The translations under genes were made by a program, and so were the position numbers. A DNA stretch of 64,000 nucleotides, taken from an uncultured Arthrobacter sp. (GTDB lineage Bacteria > Actinomycetota > Actinomycetes > Actinomycetales > Micrococcaceae). Shown here piece by piece: positions 33,210 through 42,000 of this stretch (positions within the stretch are counted from its first letter, which is position 1; every line of letters starts with the position of its first letter). The notes beneath the pieces are model-generated. The model did no database searches and was not told the origin of the DNA. It saw nothing but the letters and a program-made list of their open reading frames with translations. The stretch is from contig NZ_CANLXP010000004.1 in NCBI RefSeq assembly GCF_947495145.1, positions 155,050 through 219,049 on the forward strand, read 5' to 3'.

Positions 33210-34397
33210 TTAGGAGCCGAGGAAGTGTTCTGCCACCCGCAGACGCCGCAGGGCGTCTGCCCGCCAGCCGTCGTCGGGCTGGTTCTGCCCTGGCTTGCGC
33301 GCTCCGGCGATGAGGGTCATCACTACGCCCGCTGTCCTTGCGCGAAGCGCTGAGGCTTCGACCCGCTCCTCGAACGCCCCCTGGAACCGCGTCAGGGCAC
33401 CGGGAACGTGAACGTACCGCTCGTCGACGCACGGCAGCACGGCAAGGTGAGCCAAAAAACATGCCAAGTCATCCACGAGGTGTCCGGGGCCCACACCGTC
33501 GAGATCGAGGACACCGGTGACCTGGCCGTTTTCGATCAGGAGGTTCCCCTCATAGAAGTCGCCATGGGTTGCCACCACCGGGCCGGCAGGTTCAGTCCGG
33601 ATCACTCCTTCTACGCGTACGGCGAGCTCCGCAATCCTCGCCGATTCCGCGGGAAGCGCGGCGGTCGCCGCGCGTGCGTAGTCCCGCACCCGAGCGGACC
33701 ATGGCGGTCTGGCCGACAGGTTGCGTGCGCCCTGTGGGAGGCGTTCCAGCAGGTCTATGAGTGTCCGTGGTGCGAGGTCGGCTGCGCCGTCCAGCATCAA
33801 CCGCGAGGCGAGGGGCGTTCCTTTCGCCGGCATGGTCACGAGCACGTCCTTGCGCGGTGAGGTCAGAGGCTGCGGGACGGGGATGCCGGCGTCGAGCAAC
33901 AACTCGTGCCGGCGGCGCAGCGGCGCAACGTGGTCCTGCCGTAACACCTTCAGGAAGCGCGTTTCTCCCGCTCCCTCCGCTCGAAGTACAGCCCTTCTCA
34001 TCGGCCGGTAGCCTAAAGTTGTGAGCTTGGCGGCGCGAACCCCGAAGAGGGCTGCGCCAACGGAATTGGCGTCGCAGGCCCATGCCAGGTCAGGAAGCAG
34101 CGGATCGTTGGGGTGGCTCCATGCCAGGAGCGCAATGCCTCCCGGGCCGCGCAGCCGCACCGAACGAGGAAACGTACCCTCGAAGGTCCGTGTGGTGAGG
34201 CACAGGAATCCCTCCAACTGACCGTCCGGAGTGCGGCACCGGACGGCATAGATTCCGGTGACTCCGGCGCCCGGGCGGTGGTGCATACCCCGCAGCGACC
34301 ACTGCTCCAGCCTGCCGATCAACTGTGCCGCTGCTGTTGCTAGAGCCGGTTCAACGGCCGGCCCTTCGAGCAATGAGACCTCGCCGGCTTCCGTCAC
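33210..34397 (-). CDS. aminoglycoside phosphotransferase (APH) fold protein
   Basis: The 395-residue protein has an N-terminal module of about 130 residues (IYAVRCRTPDGQLEGFLCL onward) not typical of plain APH enzymes, then a kinase fold with ATHGDFYEGNLLIENGQVTG (catalytic HGD and N) and VLDLDGVGPGHLVDDLACFL (metal-binding D). Such proteins phosphorylate small metabolites, antibiotics or sugars; the extra N-terminal part resembles maltokinase-like arrangements only loosely. The start is GTG 34397, 19 bases after the preceding gene stop, so it is probably co-transcribed with 34417-35331. Confidence 0.8.
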   Translation of the reverse strand: MTEAGEVSLLEGPAVEPALATAAAQLIGRLEQWSLRGMHHRPGAGVTGIYAVRCRTPDGQLEGFLCLTTRTFEGTFPRSVRLRGPGGIALLAWSHPNDPLLPDLAWACDANSVGAALFGVRAAKLTTLGYRPMRRAVLRAEGAGETRFLKVLRQDHVAPLRRRHELLLDAGIPVPQPLTSPRKDVLVTMPAKGTPLASRLMLDGAADLAPRTLIDLLERLPQGARNLSARPPWSARVRDYARAATAALPAESARIAELAVRVEGVIRTEPAGPVVATHGDFYEGNLLIENGQVTGVLDLDGVGPGHLVDDLACFLAHLAVLPCVDERYVHVPGALTRFQGAFEERVEASALRARTAGVVMTLIAGARKPGQNQPDDGWRADALRRLRVAEHFLGS

Positions 34398-34416
34398 CGA
34401 GCGAGCGGATCCTGAA

Positions 34417-35331
34417 CTACGCGCGGCGACGCTGCAGGATGTCGTCCAGGTTCATCCTGGGGGCAGCGGGTGCCTCAACCTTCGGAGCTACAGCGCCGTT
34501 CTTGATGGGCGTCTTCGCCTGCGGCTTCGGCGCCTCGGGCAGGTCGAGTGGAGCCGGATCTTCCCGCTCAGCCTTGGGCGCCTCAACATACGTCGGCTTC
34601 GGCACATCCACAGGCTGCCAGGGCGCACCTGTGCCGACGGTGTTCTCCCCCGCCTCAGCGGCAACGGCGAGCGCTGCTGCACGCAGCTCGGCCGCGGTGA
34701 ACTGGACGGGCGCAGCGGTCTCTGCGCCGGCGTCGTCGTTGCTGTTGTCTTCCTTTGCCGCGCTCTCACCGGTGTCCTCGGCGTTGAACAGGGTGGTGGG
34801 CCGCTGTACTGCCGGGGCCTGTCGCGCAGCAGGCTCAGCGGGTTCCTCCGCTGCGGCAGGCGTCGCTTGCGAAGTACGACGGCGGCCGCGGACCGCGAGG
34901 GTGCGCAGCACTGCGATGCTCGCAATCGCAAGCAGGAGAGCCATCACCGGCACGATCGAGGGGACCAGCCCGACGACGGCCAGCACGGCGGTGACCAGTG
35001 CCGCTACGAGCGCAACCGCGCCGACCAGCGCAATCGAGAGCCGGTCCCAGCGGATGCGGAGCCTTGGCGTCCCGCCCGGCACTTTCGAAGAGCCGCCCGC
35101 CCGCCCTGGGGTTGCTGGTCCGGATGCGGGCCGTGAATCCTCGGCGGCGGACATAGTCATGACGCTCCTTCCGAACCCGGCGTTGCCGTGTGCGGTACCT
35201 TGTAGTGCGATGTGTGCAACGCCGGCAACGGGAAGGGGCTGCCTGTGCCGCAACAGAAAAGGAGCGACCCAAATGAGCCAGAGCCCGACGATTGCCGCCA
35301 GTACGACTGAGCTGTTCAGAGAGAAGTCCAC
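34417..35331 (-). CDS. membrane protein with long cytosolic linker, function unknown
   Basis: The 304-residue protein begins at GTG 35331 with a helix (SSVVLAAIVGLWLIWVAPFLL), a connecting stretch, then two close helices (SIALVGAVALVAALVTAVLA, then MALLLAIASIAVLRTLAV) and a 150-residue Ala/Pro/Glu-rich tail that ends in PRMNLDDILQRRRA. The N-terminal and C-terminal motifs look conserved in kind across actinobacteria, but I know no role. TAACGT 7 bases before GTG marks a leaderless start. It is followed closely by the APH-fold gene. Confidence 0.7.
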   Translation of the reverse strand: MDFSLNSSVVLAAIVGLWLIWVAPFLLRHRQPLPVAGVAHIALQGTAHGNAGFGRSVMTMSAAEDSRPASGPATPGRAGGSSKVPGGTPRLRIRWDRLSIALVGAVALVAALVTAVLAVVGLVPSIVPVMALLLAIASIAVLRTLAVRGRRRTSQATPAAAEEPAEPAARQAPAVQRPTTLFNAEDTGESAAKEDNSNDDAGAETAAPVQFTAAELRAAALAVAAEAGENTVGTGAPWQPVDVPKPTYVEAPKAEREDPAPLDLPEAPKPQAKTPIKNGAVAPKVEAPAAPRMNLDDILQRRRA

Positions 35332-35338
35332 TTACAAA

Positions 35339-35344
35339 ACGTTA
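35339..35344 (-). promoter_or_regulatory. -10 box, leaderless start of gene at 35331
   Basis: TAACGT on the minus strand, 7 bases before GTG 35331; the intervening bases (TTTGTAA) hold no ribosome site. Confidence 0.55.
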
Positions 35345-35409
35345 GGAGCAGATGCGCCTTCTGACTCTCATTCACCGCGGTGTGTCCGGGGCTAAATCGA
35401 GAAGTTCGG

Positions 35410-36030
35410 CTAGACCCGCGGTGCGGTCTCCTGCCAGCGTCGCAGGAGACCGCCTGGAACCTCATCCGCTGTGAGTGCAAACGAGCGGTGATCCGCCCAC
35501 GAACCCGCGATGTGCAGGTACGCCTTGCGGACCCCCTCGTCCCGGAAACCCAGCTTCCGCACCACACGGAGACTGGCCAAGTTCTCCGGGCGGATATTGA
35601 TTTCCATCCGGTGCAGGCCCAGTTCCCAGAAGCAGTAGTCGGTTGCGAGGGCAACCGCTGTCGGGGCGATCCCCCTGCCCGCACGCTCCTTGTCCACCCA
35701 GTAGCCGAGAGTCGCCGTCAGGGCGGAACCCCACACGATCCCGGATACGGTGAGCTGGCCTGCCATGGCGGGACGCCCTGACTCCGGCCGCTCCGCGATC
35801 ACAAAGGGCAGGGCGCTGGCGGAGCGGACCTGGGAATTCAGGGCGCGGACCATCTCGTGGTACGTCGGCAGGTATCCGCCCGGAGCCGGATTGGACGCTT
35901 CCCAGGGCGAAAGCCACTCGAGGTTGCGCTGACGCAGCTCCATCCACTCGCGCTTGTCGCGGTGCCGGAGCGGACGTAACACAAGGTTGCCGGTTTCAAG
36001 GGTGACCGGCCAGGCAAACCGACCCCACAT
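35410..36030 (-). CDS. GNAT acetyltransferase, RimJ/RimL-like
   Basis: From ATG 36030, 8 bases after the galU stop, the product is 206 residues; the frame-open start at 36075 overlaps galU and seems less likely. The GNAT fold is seen in TGNLVLRPLRHRDKREWMEL, the acetyl-CoA site YWVDKERAGRGIAPTAVALA and RPENLASLRVVRKLGFRDEG. RimJ-type enzymes acetylate protein N-termini such as ribosomal S5. The order galU followed by rimJ parallels the region around galU in Mycobacterium. The exact substrate is not shown by the sequence. Confidence 0.88.
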   Translation of the reverse strand: MWGRFAWPVTLETGNLVLRPLRHRDKREWMELRQRNLEWLSPWEASNPAPGGYLPTYHEMVRALNSQVRSASALPFVIAERPESGRPAMAGQLTVSGIVWGSALTATLGYWVDKERAGRGIAPTAVALATDYCFWELGLHRMEINIRPENLASLRVVRKLGFRDEGVRKAYLHIAGSWADHRSFALTADEVPGGLLRRWQETAPRV

Positions 36031-36038
36031 GTCCGTTG

Positions 36039-36941
36039 TTAGCGGTCGAAGGAGCCCGTGAACTCCTGCAGCCACTTCCTCAGGTCAGGTCCAAGATCCT
36101 CGCGCTCGGATGAAAGGGTAACCACTGCTTTCAGGTAACTCAGCTTGTCCCCCGTGTCATACCGGCGACCGCGGAACACAACACCGTAGACGCCGGAGCC
36201 TTCTCCCTCAGCAGCAGCAAGGGTCTGCAGGGCGTCCGTCAACTGAATCTCGCCGCCGCGGCCCGGGCCCGTCTCCTCGAGGACGCCGAAGACCCGCGGG
36301 TGCAGCACATAGCGGCCGATGACCGCCAGGTTGGACGGCGCCTCGTCGGCTGCCGGCTTCTCGACGAGCTTGTTGACGCGGACATAGTCCTCGCCATCGA
36401 GTGAGGAGATGTCTGCGCAGCCATAGGCACTGATCTGATCCGGGTCCACCTCGATCAGGGCGATGACTGAGCCGCCGGTTTTCGCCTGCACCTCGATCAT
36501 GGTCTCAAGCAATTCATCGCGTTCGTCGATCAGGTCATCGCCGAGCAGCACGGCGAAAGGCTCATCCCCGACATGGAGCTTGGCACGCAGCACTGCATGC
36601 CCGAGGCCCTTGGGATCGCCCTGGCGCAGGTAGTGGATGTCGCCGAGTTCGGAGGCACGGCGCACTGATGCCAGCTTCTCGAGATCACCCTTCGCCTCAA
36701 GGGTCTGCTCGATGAACGGCACCCGGTCGAAATGGTCCTCGAGCGACCTCTTGTTGCGCCCGGTGATCATGAGGATGTCATTGATACCGGCGTCGACCGC
36801 TTCCTCGACCACATATTGAATGGCCGGCCGATCCACAACCGGCAGCATCTCCTTGGGCATTGCCTTGGTGGCCGGCAGGAACCTGGTACCCAGGCCAGCT
36901 GCGGGAATGACGGCCTTATTCACTCTTGGTCGCTCAGTCAT
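36039..36941 (-). CDS. galU: UTP-glucose-1-phosphate uridylyltransferase
   Basis: The 300-residue enzyme makes UDP-glucose from UTP and glucose-1-phosphate for cell wall and storage polymers. It has the nucleotidyl transferase opening VIPAAGLGTRFLPATKAMPK with the catalytic Arg and Lys, RPAIQYVVEEAVDAGINDIL, LLGDDLIDE and GDKLSYLKAVV near the end. A TAGTGT box 6 bases before ATG 36941 implies leaderless transcription, divergent from the folate cyclo-ligase with a 72-base gap. Confidence 0.97.
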   Translation of the reverse strand: MTERPRVNKAVIPAAGLGTRFLPATKAMPKEMLPVVDRPAIQYVVEEAVDAGINDILMITGRNKRSLEDHFDRVPFIEQTLEAKGDLEKLASVRRASELGDIHYLRQGDPKGLGHAVLRAKLHVGDEPFAVLLGDDLIDERDELLETMIEVQAKTGGSVIALIEVDPDQISAYGCADISSLDGEDYVRVNKLVEKPAADEAPSNLAVIGRYVLHPRVFGVLEETGPGRGGEIQLTDALQTLAAAEGEGSGVYGVVFRGRRYDTGDKLSYLKAVVTLSSEREDLGPDLRKWLQEFTGSFDR

Positions 36942-36947
36942 GCCACA

Positions 36948-36953
36948 ACACTA
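36948..36953 (-). promoter_or_regulatory. -10 box, leaderless start of galU
   Basis: TAGTGT on the minus strand, 6 bases before ATG 36941. Confidence 0.6.
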
Positions 36954-37001
36954 CAGAATTGGCTGCTCCTTCGATGCACGTGCGACGCGCCGCGCCCGCT
37001 G

Positions 37002-37007
37002 TACAGT
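37002..37007 (+). promoter_or_regulatory. -10 box, leaderless start of folate cyclo-ligase gene
   Basis: TACAGT, 6 bases, then ATG 37014. The same hexamer with 7-base spacing occurs before the WXG100-like gene at 53484. Confidence 0.65.
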
Positions 37008-37013
37008 GCCACC

Positions 37014-37697
37014 ATGGACTCATCAGCGCCGTTGCCGAAGCCCTCAGCAAACCCGTCGTCGGGCACCTCTGCGGTCAAGGAGGAACTGCGCCGGACGCTG
37101 CGCGAGCGGCGACGCGGGCTCTCTGCGCAACAGCAGCGGACAGCGGCGGAAGCGCTGGCTGGGCGAGTGCTGGCCTGGCTGGAGACCAACCCCGCCCCCG
37201 CTACCCGGCGTATTGCAGCGTACCTGTCAGCTCCGCCGGAGCCGGGCACAGAGGTACTGTTGCCCACCCTCATCACGGCGGGGTACGACGTCGTGGTGCC
37301 CGTGTGTGAGCCGCGGTACCAGTTGAGCTGGGTGCGCTGGAAGCCCGGCGTGGAGCTCGCCAGGAGCCCTCGTGCGCCACTTTGGGAGCCCGTTGGGGAA
37401 CGCAGCTCTTTCACGGCCCTGACGCCTTTCCGCCTCGTTCTCGTTCCCGGACTCGGCATGGATGTGCAGGGAAACAGAATCGGCCAGGGCGGCGGGTACT
37501 ACGACCGGTTCCTTGCCCAGTTGGTCCTCGAACAGCCCGACGCCGCACGGCTGGGCTACCTGTACGACGAGGAAGTCCTGCCCGTGGGCAGCATCGAAGC
37601 AACGCTACTGGACATGCCCCTCCACGGCGCCTTCACTCCTTCCGGATTGCGCCCGACGCCGCCTGCGCGTTCCTCATCAAAGAGCCAAACAGTGTAG
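37014..37697 (+). CDS. 5-formyltetrahydrofolate cyclo-ligase
   Basis: From ATG 37014 the product is 227 residues; the open frame to 36732 crosses galU and is discarded. An N-terminal 20-residue linker precedes KEELRRTLRERRRGLSAQQQ. The substrate/ATP motif GQGGGYYDRFLAQL and VPGLGMD are intact. The enzyme converts 5-formyl- to 5,10-methenyl-tetrahydrofolate using ATP. Its stop codon TAG is part of the -10 box of the next gene, and the order galU, cyclo-ligase, FmdB protein matches Rv0993-Rv0991c of Mycobacterium tuberculosis. Confidence 0.93.
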   Translation: MDSSAPLPKPSANPSSGTSAVKEELRRTLRERRRGLSAQQQRTAAEALAGRVLAWLETNPAPATRRIAAYLSAPPEPGTEVLLPTLITAGYDVVVPVCEPRYQLSWVRWKPGVELARSPRAPLWEPVGERSSFTALTPFRLVLVPGLGMDVQGNRIGQGGGYYDRFLAQLVLEQPDAARLGYLYDEEVLPVGSIEATLLDMPLHGAFTPSGLRPTPPARSSSKSQTV

Positions 37698-37726
37698 AAT
37701 TGGCACTCGGGCGGGTCGAGTGCCAA
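37695..37726 (+). promoter_or_regulatory. promoter with CIRCE element (HrcA operator) before the FmdB/Ruc gene
   Basis: A -10 box TAGAAT (37695-37700) abuts a CIRCE-type inverted repeat: TTGGCACTC (37700-37708), nine-base spacer, GAGTGCCAA (37718-37726). The 9-9-9 layout and bases match the HrcA operator (TTAGCACTC and GAGTGCTAA) except for one symmetric A/G change in each arm, and the arms are perfect complements. The site covers the expected transcription start, so HrcA should repress. No convincing -35 box was found. Confidence 0.88.
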
Positions 37727-37789
37727 ATCTGGTGGGAACCAGGGCATCGCGGACCGCCCACCAACAGCTTTCCCACAGGAGGATTGTCC

Positions 37790-38137
37790 ATGCCTACATA
37801 CGCTTACGCCTGCAGGGACTGCGGTCACGCCTTCGATGTGCAGCAGTCGTTCTCGGATGACTCCCTGACGGTATGCCCCGAGTGCGAGGGCCGGCTGCGC
37901 AAGAAGTTCAACAGCGTGGGTGTCGTTTTCAAGGGATCGGGCTTCTACCGCACAGACTCCCGATCCGCCTCCTCATCCGTTGAGGCCGGCAGTACCTCCC
38001 CCACGAAGCCCGCCTCGACGTCGGCAGGCTCCGAAGGAAAAGCATCGGGCTCCGAAGGAAAAACCGGGTCGTCCTCGGCTTCCTCTTCCGGAACCTCCAC
38101 GGGAGCAAAGACGGCGCCGGCTGCCGCTTCGGCGTAG
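37790..38137 (+). CDS. FmdB-family zinc-ribbon protein, Ruc-like (redox-regulated chaperone relative)
   Basis: From ATG 37790, with CAGGAGGATT upstream, the product is 115 residues. The N-terminal zinc ribbon has two CXXC pairs, Cys8/Cys11 (YACRDCGHAF) and Cys29/Cys32 (VCPECEG), then KKFNSVGVVFKGSGFYRTD and a 60-residue disordered Ser/Thr/Ala/Gly-rich tail. The composition, position after the cyclo-ligase and a CIRCE site are shared with Rv0991c (Ruc) of M. tuberculosis, described as an HrcA-controlled, redox-regulated chaperone with a disordered tail. The symbol is left blank because activity here is untested. A strong terminator follows. Confidence 0.85.
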   Translation: MPTYAYACRDCGHAFDVQQSFSDDSLTVCPECEGRLRKKFNSVGVVFKGSGFYRTDSRSASSSVEAGSTSPTKPASTSAGSEGKASGSEGKTGSSSASSSGTSTGAKTAPAAASA

Positions 38138-38165
38138 ACCCGCACCTTAAGGAAACAACACTTCT

Positions 38166-38219
38166 CCGCCTCGGAAGTTCCGGCTGTCCTGCACAGCCGG
38201 TCCTTCCGGGGCGGTTTTT
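38166..38219 (+). terminator. Rho-independent terminator after the FmdB/Ruc gene
   Basis: A long two-part stem (CCGCC at 38166 with GGCGG ending 38214; inner CCGGCTGT/ACAGCCGG) is followed by TTTTT at 38215-38219. It ends a monocistronic heat-shock-type unit. Confidence 0.88.
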
Positions 38220-38262
38220 CCACATAGTGGTGCTTGCTCCGCCACCTCGGGGGCGCGTTACA

Positions 38263-38268
38263 TAGCGT
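38263..38268 (+). promoter_or_regulatory. -10 box, leaderless start of SAF-domain gene
   Basis: TAGCGT, 7 bases, then ATG 38276, with no Shine-Dalgarno sequence. Confidence 0.5.
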
Positions 38269-38275
38269 TGGGTTC

Positions 38276-38944
38276 ATGAAGAATCCTGTTGCGCCCCACC
38301 GTCTGCAGAGCCGGCTTCGCGCGTTCGTCTTCCGCAAGCGGCGCCTGCTGGCAGCGGGGGTCCTCTGCATTGCGGCGGGTGTAACCGTTGAGGCGCTCCT
38401 GCCGGCCGAGCCGGCAACCGTACCGGTTGTTGCCGCATCGGCCGATCTTCCGGTGGGTACTGTCCTTACCGCGGATCAGCTTGCCATTGTCCGGCTTCCC
38501 GAAGCAGCTGTACCCGAACACTCGTTTCCATCGCCCGAGCTTGTTGCCGGGCAACAGCTGGCAACACCCGTGTACGCCGGTGATGTCCTGGCACAGAACT
38601 TTCTGGTGGGCGCCGGCCTCCTAGCCGGGAGTCCGGAGGGCACGGTAGCCGTTCCTCTCCGTCCTGCCGATGCCTCAACCGTTCAACTTCTCTCGCCCGG
38701 GCAGCGGGTCGATGTAGTCCTCAGCACCGGCAATGGGTTTGAGGTATCAGCGAAGAACACCATCCTGGCGCGCGGTGTGCCGGTGTTATGGACATCGGAG
38801 GAAGCGGGGGCCGGCCCGTTCTCTGCGCCGTCGGGAACTGAAGACGGCCTGGTGGTAGTTGCGGCGAATCCTGACGAGGCTGCAGCGCTGGCCGGCGCGT
38901 CGAGCACCGGCCAGGTTCACCTGGTGCTGACAGCGGCACCATGA
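38276..38944 (+). CDS. SAF-domain membrane-anchored protein (CpaB/RcpC-like)
   Basis: From ATG 38276 the product is 222 residues. A basic start (RLRAFVFRKRRLL) leads to one helix (AAGVLCIAAGVTVEALLPAE) and an external SAF domain: VVAASADLPVGTVLTADQLA, QQLATPVYAGDVLAQNFLV, then VAVPLRPADASTVQLLSPGQ. SAF domains occur in CpaB/RcpC of Flp pili and in related wall-associated proteins, but no pilus gene is nearby, so a pilus role is not supported here. It stands alone and converges on the large helicase gene. Confidence 0.82.
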   Translation: MKNPVAPHRLQSRLRAFVFRKRRLLAAGVLCIAAGVTVEALLPAEPATVPVVAASADLPVGTVLTADQLAIVRLPEAAVPEHSFPSPELVAGQQLATPVYAGDVLAQNFLVGAGLLAGSPEGTVAVPLRPADASTVQLLSPGQRVDVVLSTGNGFEVSAKNTILARGVPVLWTSEEAGAGPFSAPSGTEDGLVVVAANPDEAAALAGASSTGQVHLVLTAAP

Positions 38945-38980
38945 ACGGCTTGATGAATCCGCCACGCAGCGCTGGCCGTT

Positions 38981-39010
38981 CCTGAACTGTGCCGCACCTG
39001 AACTGTGCCG
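38981..39010. repeat. 14-bp direct repeat in convergent gap
   Basis: CCTGAACTGTGCCG occurs twice (38981-38994 and 38997-39010) with a two-base gap, just after the SAF gene and before the converging helicase stop. Too short to interpret alone. Confidence 0.55.
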
Positions 39011-39042
39011 AGTCAACCCCAGGTTTGCGGCAGGCGAACCTG

Positions 39043-42000
39043 TCAGCTCCAGTGCGGAGGTTTCTGCTCCTTCAGCCACTCGTCCTGGTCGCCGTCCTCG
39101 TCATTCCAACCACGGGGATCGTCTTCAGCGGCACGCTGCGGAAGAACGTCGCCATGCGGCGCCGTGCTCGTGGCGGCCTCTGAACTCGGCTGGACTTCGG
39201 CCGGCCCTGCAGTGTCAGTCCCGACCTCGGCTTCGGCGCCAGTCCCGGACTCTGCCCCGGTCTCCTCCTGCTGAGCTTCCCCCTGCGAGGTCTCCTGCTG
39301 CGCCTCATCGTTGGACTGGGTGCTGTCTGCTGCGGTTCCCATCGTCTCTCCGTTTCCTGCAGGCGGCTGCTGTGCTGCCCGGCGCGGACTCGGCCGGTCC
39401 GCCTGCTCCAGACCAAGATAACCCGAGATCCGATCGGCGCAGCCCTCAGGATCCGTGAATACCTCGATGGTCCACAGCGGCATGTACCGCCAGCCCATGC
39501 GTTCCAGGAGTTGAGGCTGCAGCCTGCTGCGCTCCCTGACGGTCATGCGTCGGTAGCGATCAGATCCATCCGACTCGATGGCTACCGGCGGAACAAACTG
39601 GGCGGTGCCGTCGCTGTCGGTCCGGGCTTCCGGTCCCCCGGCAGCAACGATATCCAGTACGCCGTCATAATTGCTGCGCACTGCGGCACCGCGGGAACGC
39701 AACCGGTCCACCAGGTCGGCAACCAGCGGATCCTCGTTCGCGGTATCGGCTTCTGCAGCCGGGTGCCGGCCGTCCTCCGAGAGCTCCCTGCGGAGGAGCT
39801 CGTAGAAGTCGAGCGCGCCGTGCCCCAACCGCTCGGGGTCCAGGTCCTCGGGACGGAAGCAGGTCAGAACGTGCAGCTTGTACCTCGCCCGGGTCATGGC
39901 GGCGACAAACTTGCCGCGGCCGTCCGGAGCCGAAAGGGGGCCGAAGTTATGCAGTGCACGCCCATGCGGCGTCCGCCCGAACCCCAGGGAGAAAATCACC
40001 GCGTCGCGGGTGAGCCCGGCCGCGCGGTCGATCGGAACCACCCGGAACGACTCGTTGCCGGGCTTGAAGAAGTCCGCTGCCCAGGGCGCGTCTGCCATGG
40101 TGAGCCGAACAGCCTCGCCTACCCGCTGGGCGTGACGGGTGCTTGCCGTGACAACGGCCAGGGAGTAGCTCGGCCGCTGCCGGATGTGTTCGAACACCAG
40201 GTCCACCACACGGGTCACTTCGGCAGCGACGCTTTCAACGCCGTCGTGATCGGAGCTCGGCATGCCCGTTCCATCGGGAAGATACTCGACGGTCAGTGCA
40301 CGGCCCCTGCCGGTGATTTCCGATCCGGAGGGTAGCCGCGTCAGTTCGTTGTCGTAGAAGCGTTCGCTGAGGAAGGTGGCAAGGTCCTTGTCCACTCCCC
40401 GGTAGACGTCCCGGAGCGCCAGTGACGGCAGTACCGCCGCCAGTGCCCGGTAGGCGCTCGGAAGATGTTCCGGGGTGTTGCGGCGCTCGTCCTCGACCGA
40501 CACTGTGAAGCTGCGCGGGCCCCCGAGCCGGTCATCACCGAAGGCAATAACCTGGCGTGAGCGTGCCAGCGCCGGCACCACGGACTGCAGGGAGATCGAT
40601 TCGGCATCGAGCACGATGACGGCGTCGAACGTTTTGTCCTCGGGAAGGACCAGCGGAAGAATCAGGGGGCTGGCTGCCCAGACCGGCATGAGCGCAGTAA
40701 CCAGTTCATCGGCCTGTTCACTGAGCGCGTCCAGCCCGGGCTCGCCCTCGCGGAGCAGGCCACGCAACTGGTCCGCCTCGGCGGGCATGGTCTCGAGCGC
40801 CGCGCGCCAGCGCTCCGCAAGTGCCCACCGGATTCGGCCGGCGCCGGAGGCGATATGTGCGTTGTCAGCAAGCCGGTACTCAGCTTCAAGCGTTCGCAGG
40901 CTGGCGCCGTCGGACATCGCGAGGTAGTCATCCCCGCTGATCATCGCTTCAAGAGCCGACTGCCACCACGCCAGTTCAAGCTCTGCACCAACCTGGCGTG
41001 CACCCACTTCCCGCGCGGCGAGGTCGTCCAGCAGCTCCCCGAGGCCGTTCTCGCGCATCTCGTCGAGCAGCAGGGTGCGCTCAGGAAGCGTCGCAAGGCT
41101 CTGCTTGTCGCGGGCAAGGCCCGCGAGTCGGGCGGCGAGCTCGTCGAGGGGCAGCGCGGCGAGCTTCGGCTCATCCGGCGTGCCGGCCAGGATGGAGGTA
41201 AGTTCCTTCAGCCGGGAGTCGATTGTGCGGTAGAAGCTGTTGATCTCGGCCAGCCCGGTGGGCACCGAGGGATGCCGTTCAGTGGTCGCGTACCGAGTCC
41301 AGAGCGTGCGCTGTTCCTGCACCTCGACGAGTGACTGGTGGAGGTCTGCGATGTGGACGCCGGGACGGACATACTCTTTCGCGACCCTGCGAAGGCGTGA
41401 CCGCGTCATTGAACTCATCTCGATGGTGCGCTCACGCCGCCAGGACGAGGGCGCAGTTGCCGAGATGAGGTCCGTGACCGGTCGGTCGAAAATATCCGGG
41501 GTGAACTTATCGAGGCTGGCGCGCACTGCGACCAGCAGGTCCAGCTGACCGCCCCACTCCTCGAACGTGGTTCCGAGTTCAATATGGGAATGCTCCGCGA
41601 CCGCACGAACCTTCTCGCGCAGCAATGGAATGTCGCGGGCCAGGTCCACCGCAAGACTGTGGGCGTGCTCAGTCTCCTTGCGGTTGCGCAGTTTCGCGCC
41701 GTACCAGGGGCTCTGGGTTGCTTCCCTGGAGAAGCCGCCCAGCTCAGCGGCGCGACGGAGCCGCATCGTCAGTTCGGACCGGTTCGGAATGCTGTCCATG
41801 ACGCTGCGCTTGAGCCGCACGGTGGTGGCAGGAGCAGGATTCAGCGACGTAAGCTCCGCAAGGGATTGCATTGCCTGGTACGGCGAGCACCCCCAGCGCG
41901 AGCGCACGTTGTGAAGGGATCGGACATGGTCGAGCAGCTTATGGCGGTGCGATACAAGCGTTTCATGCAGCGACGCGAGCCTGGGCTGCACAGCCTTTTC

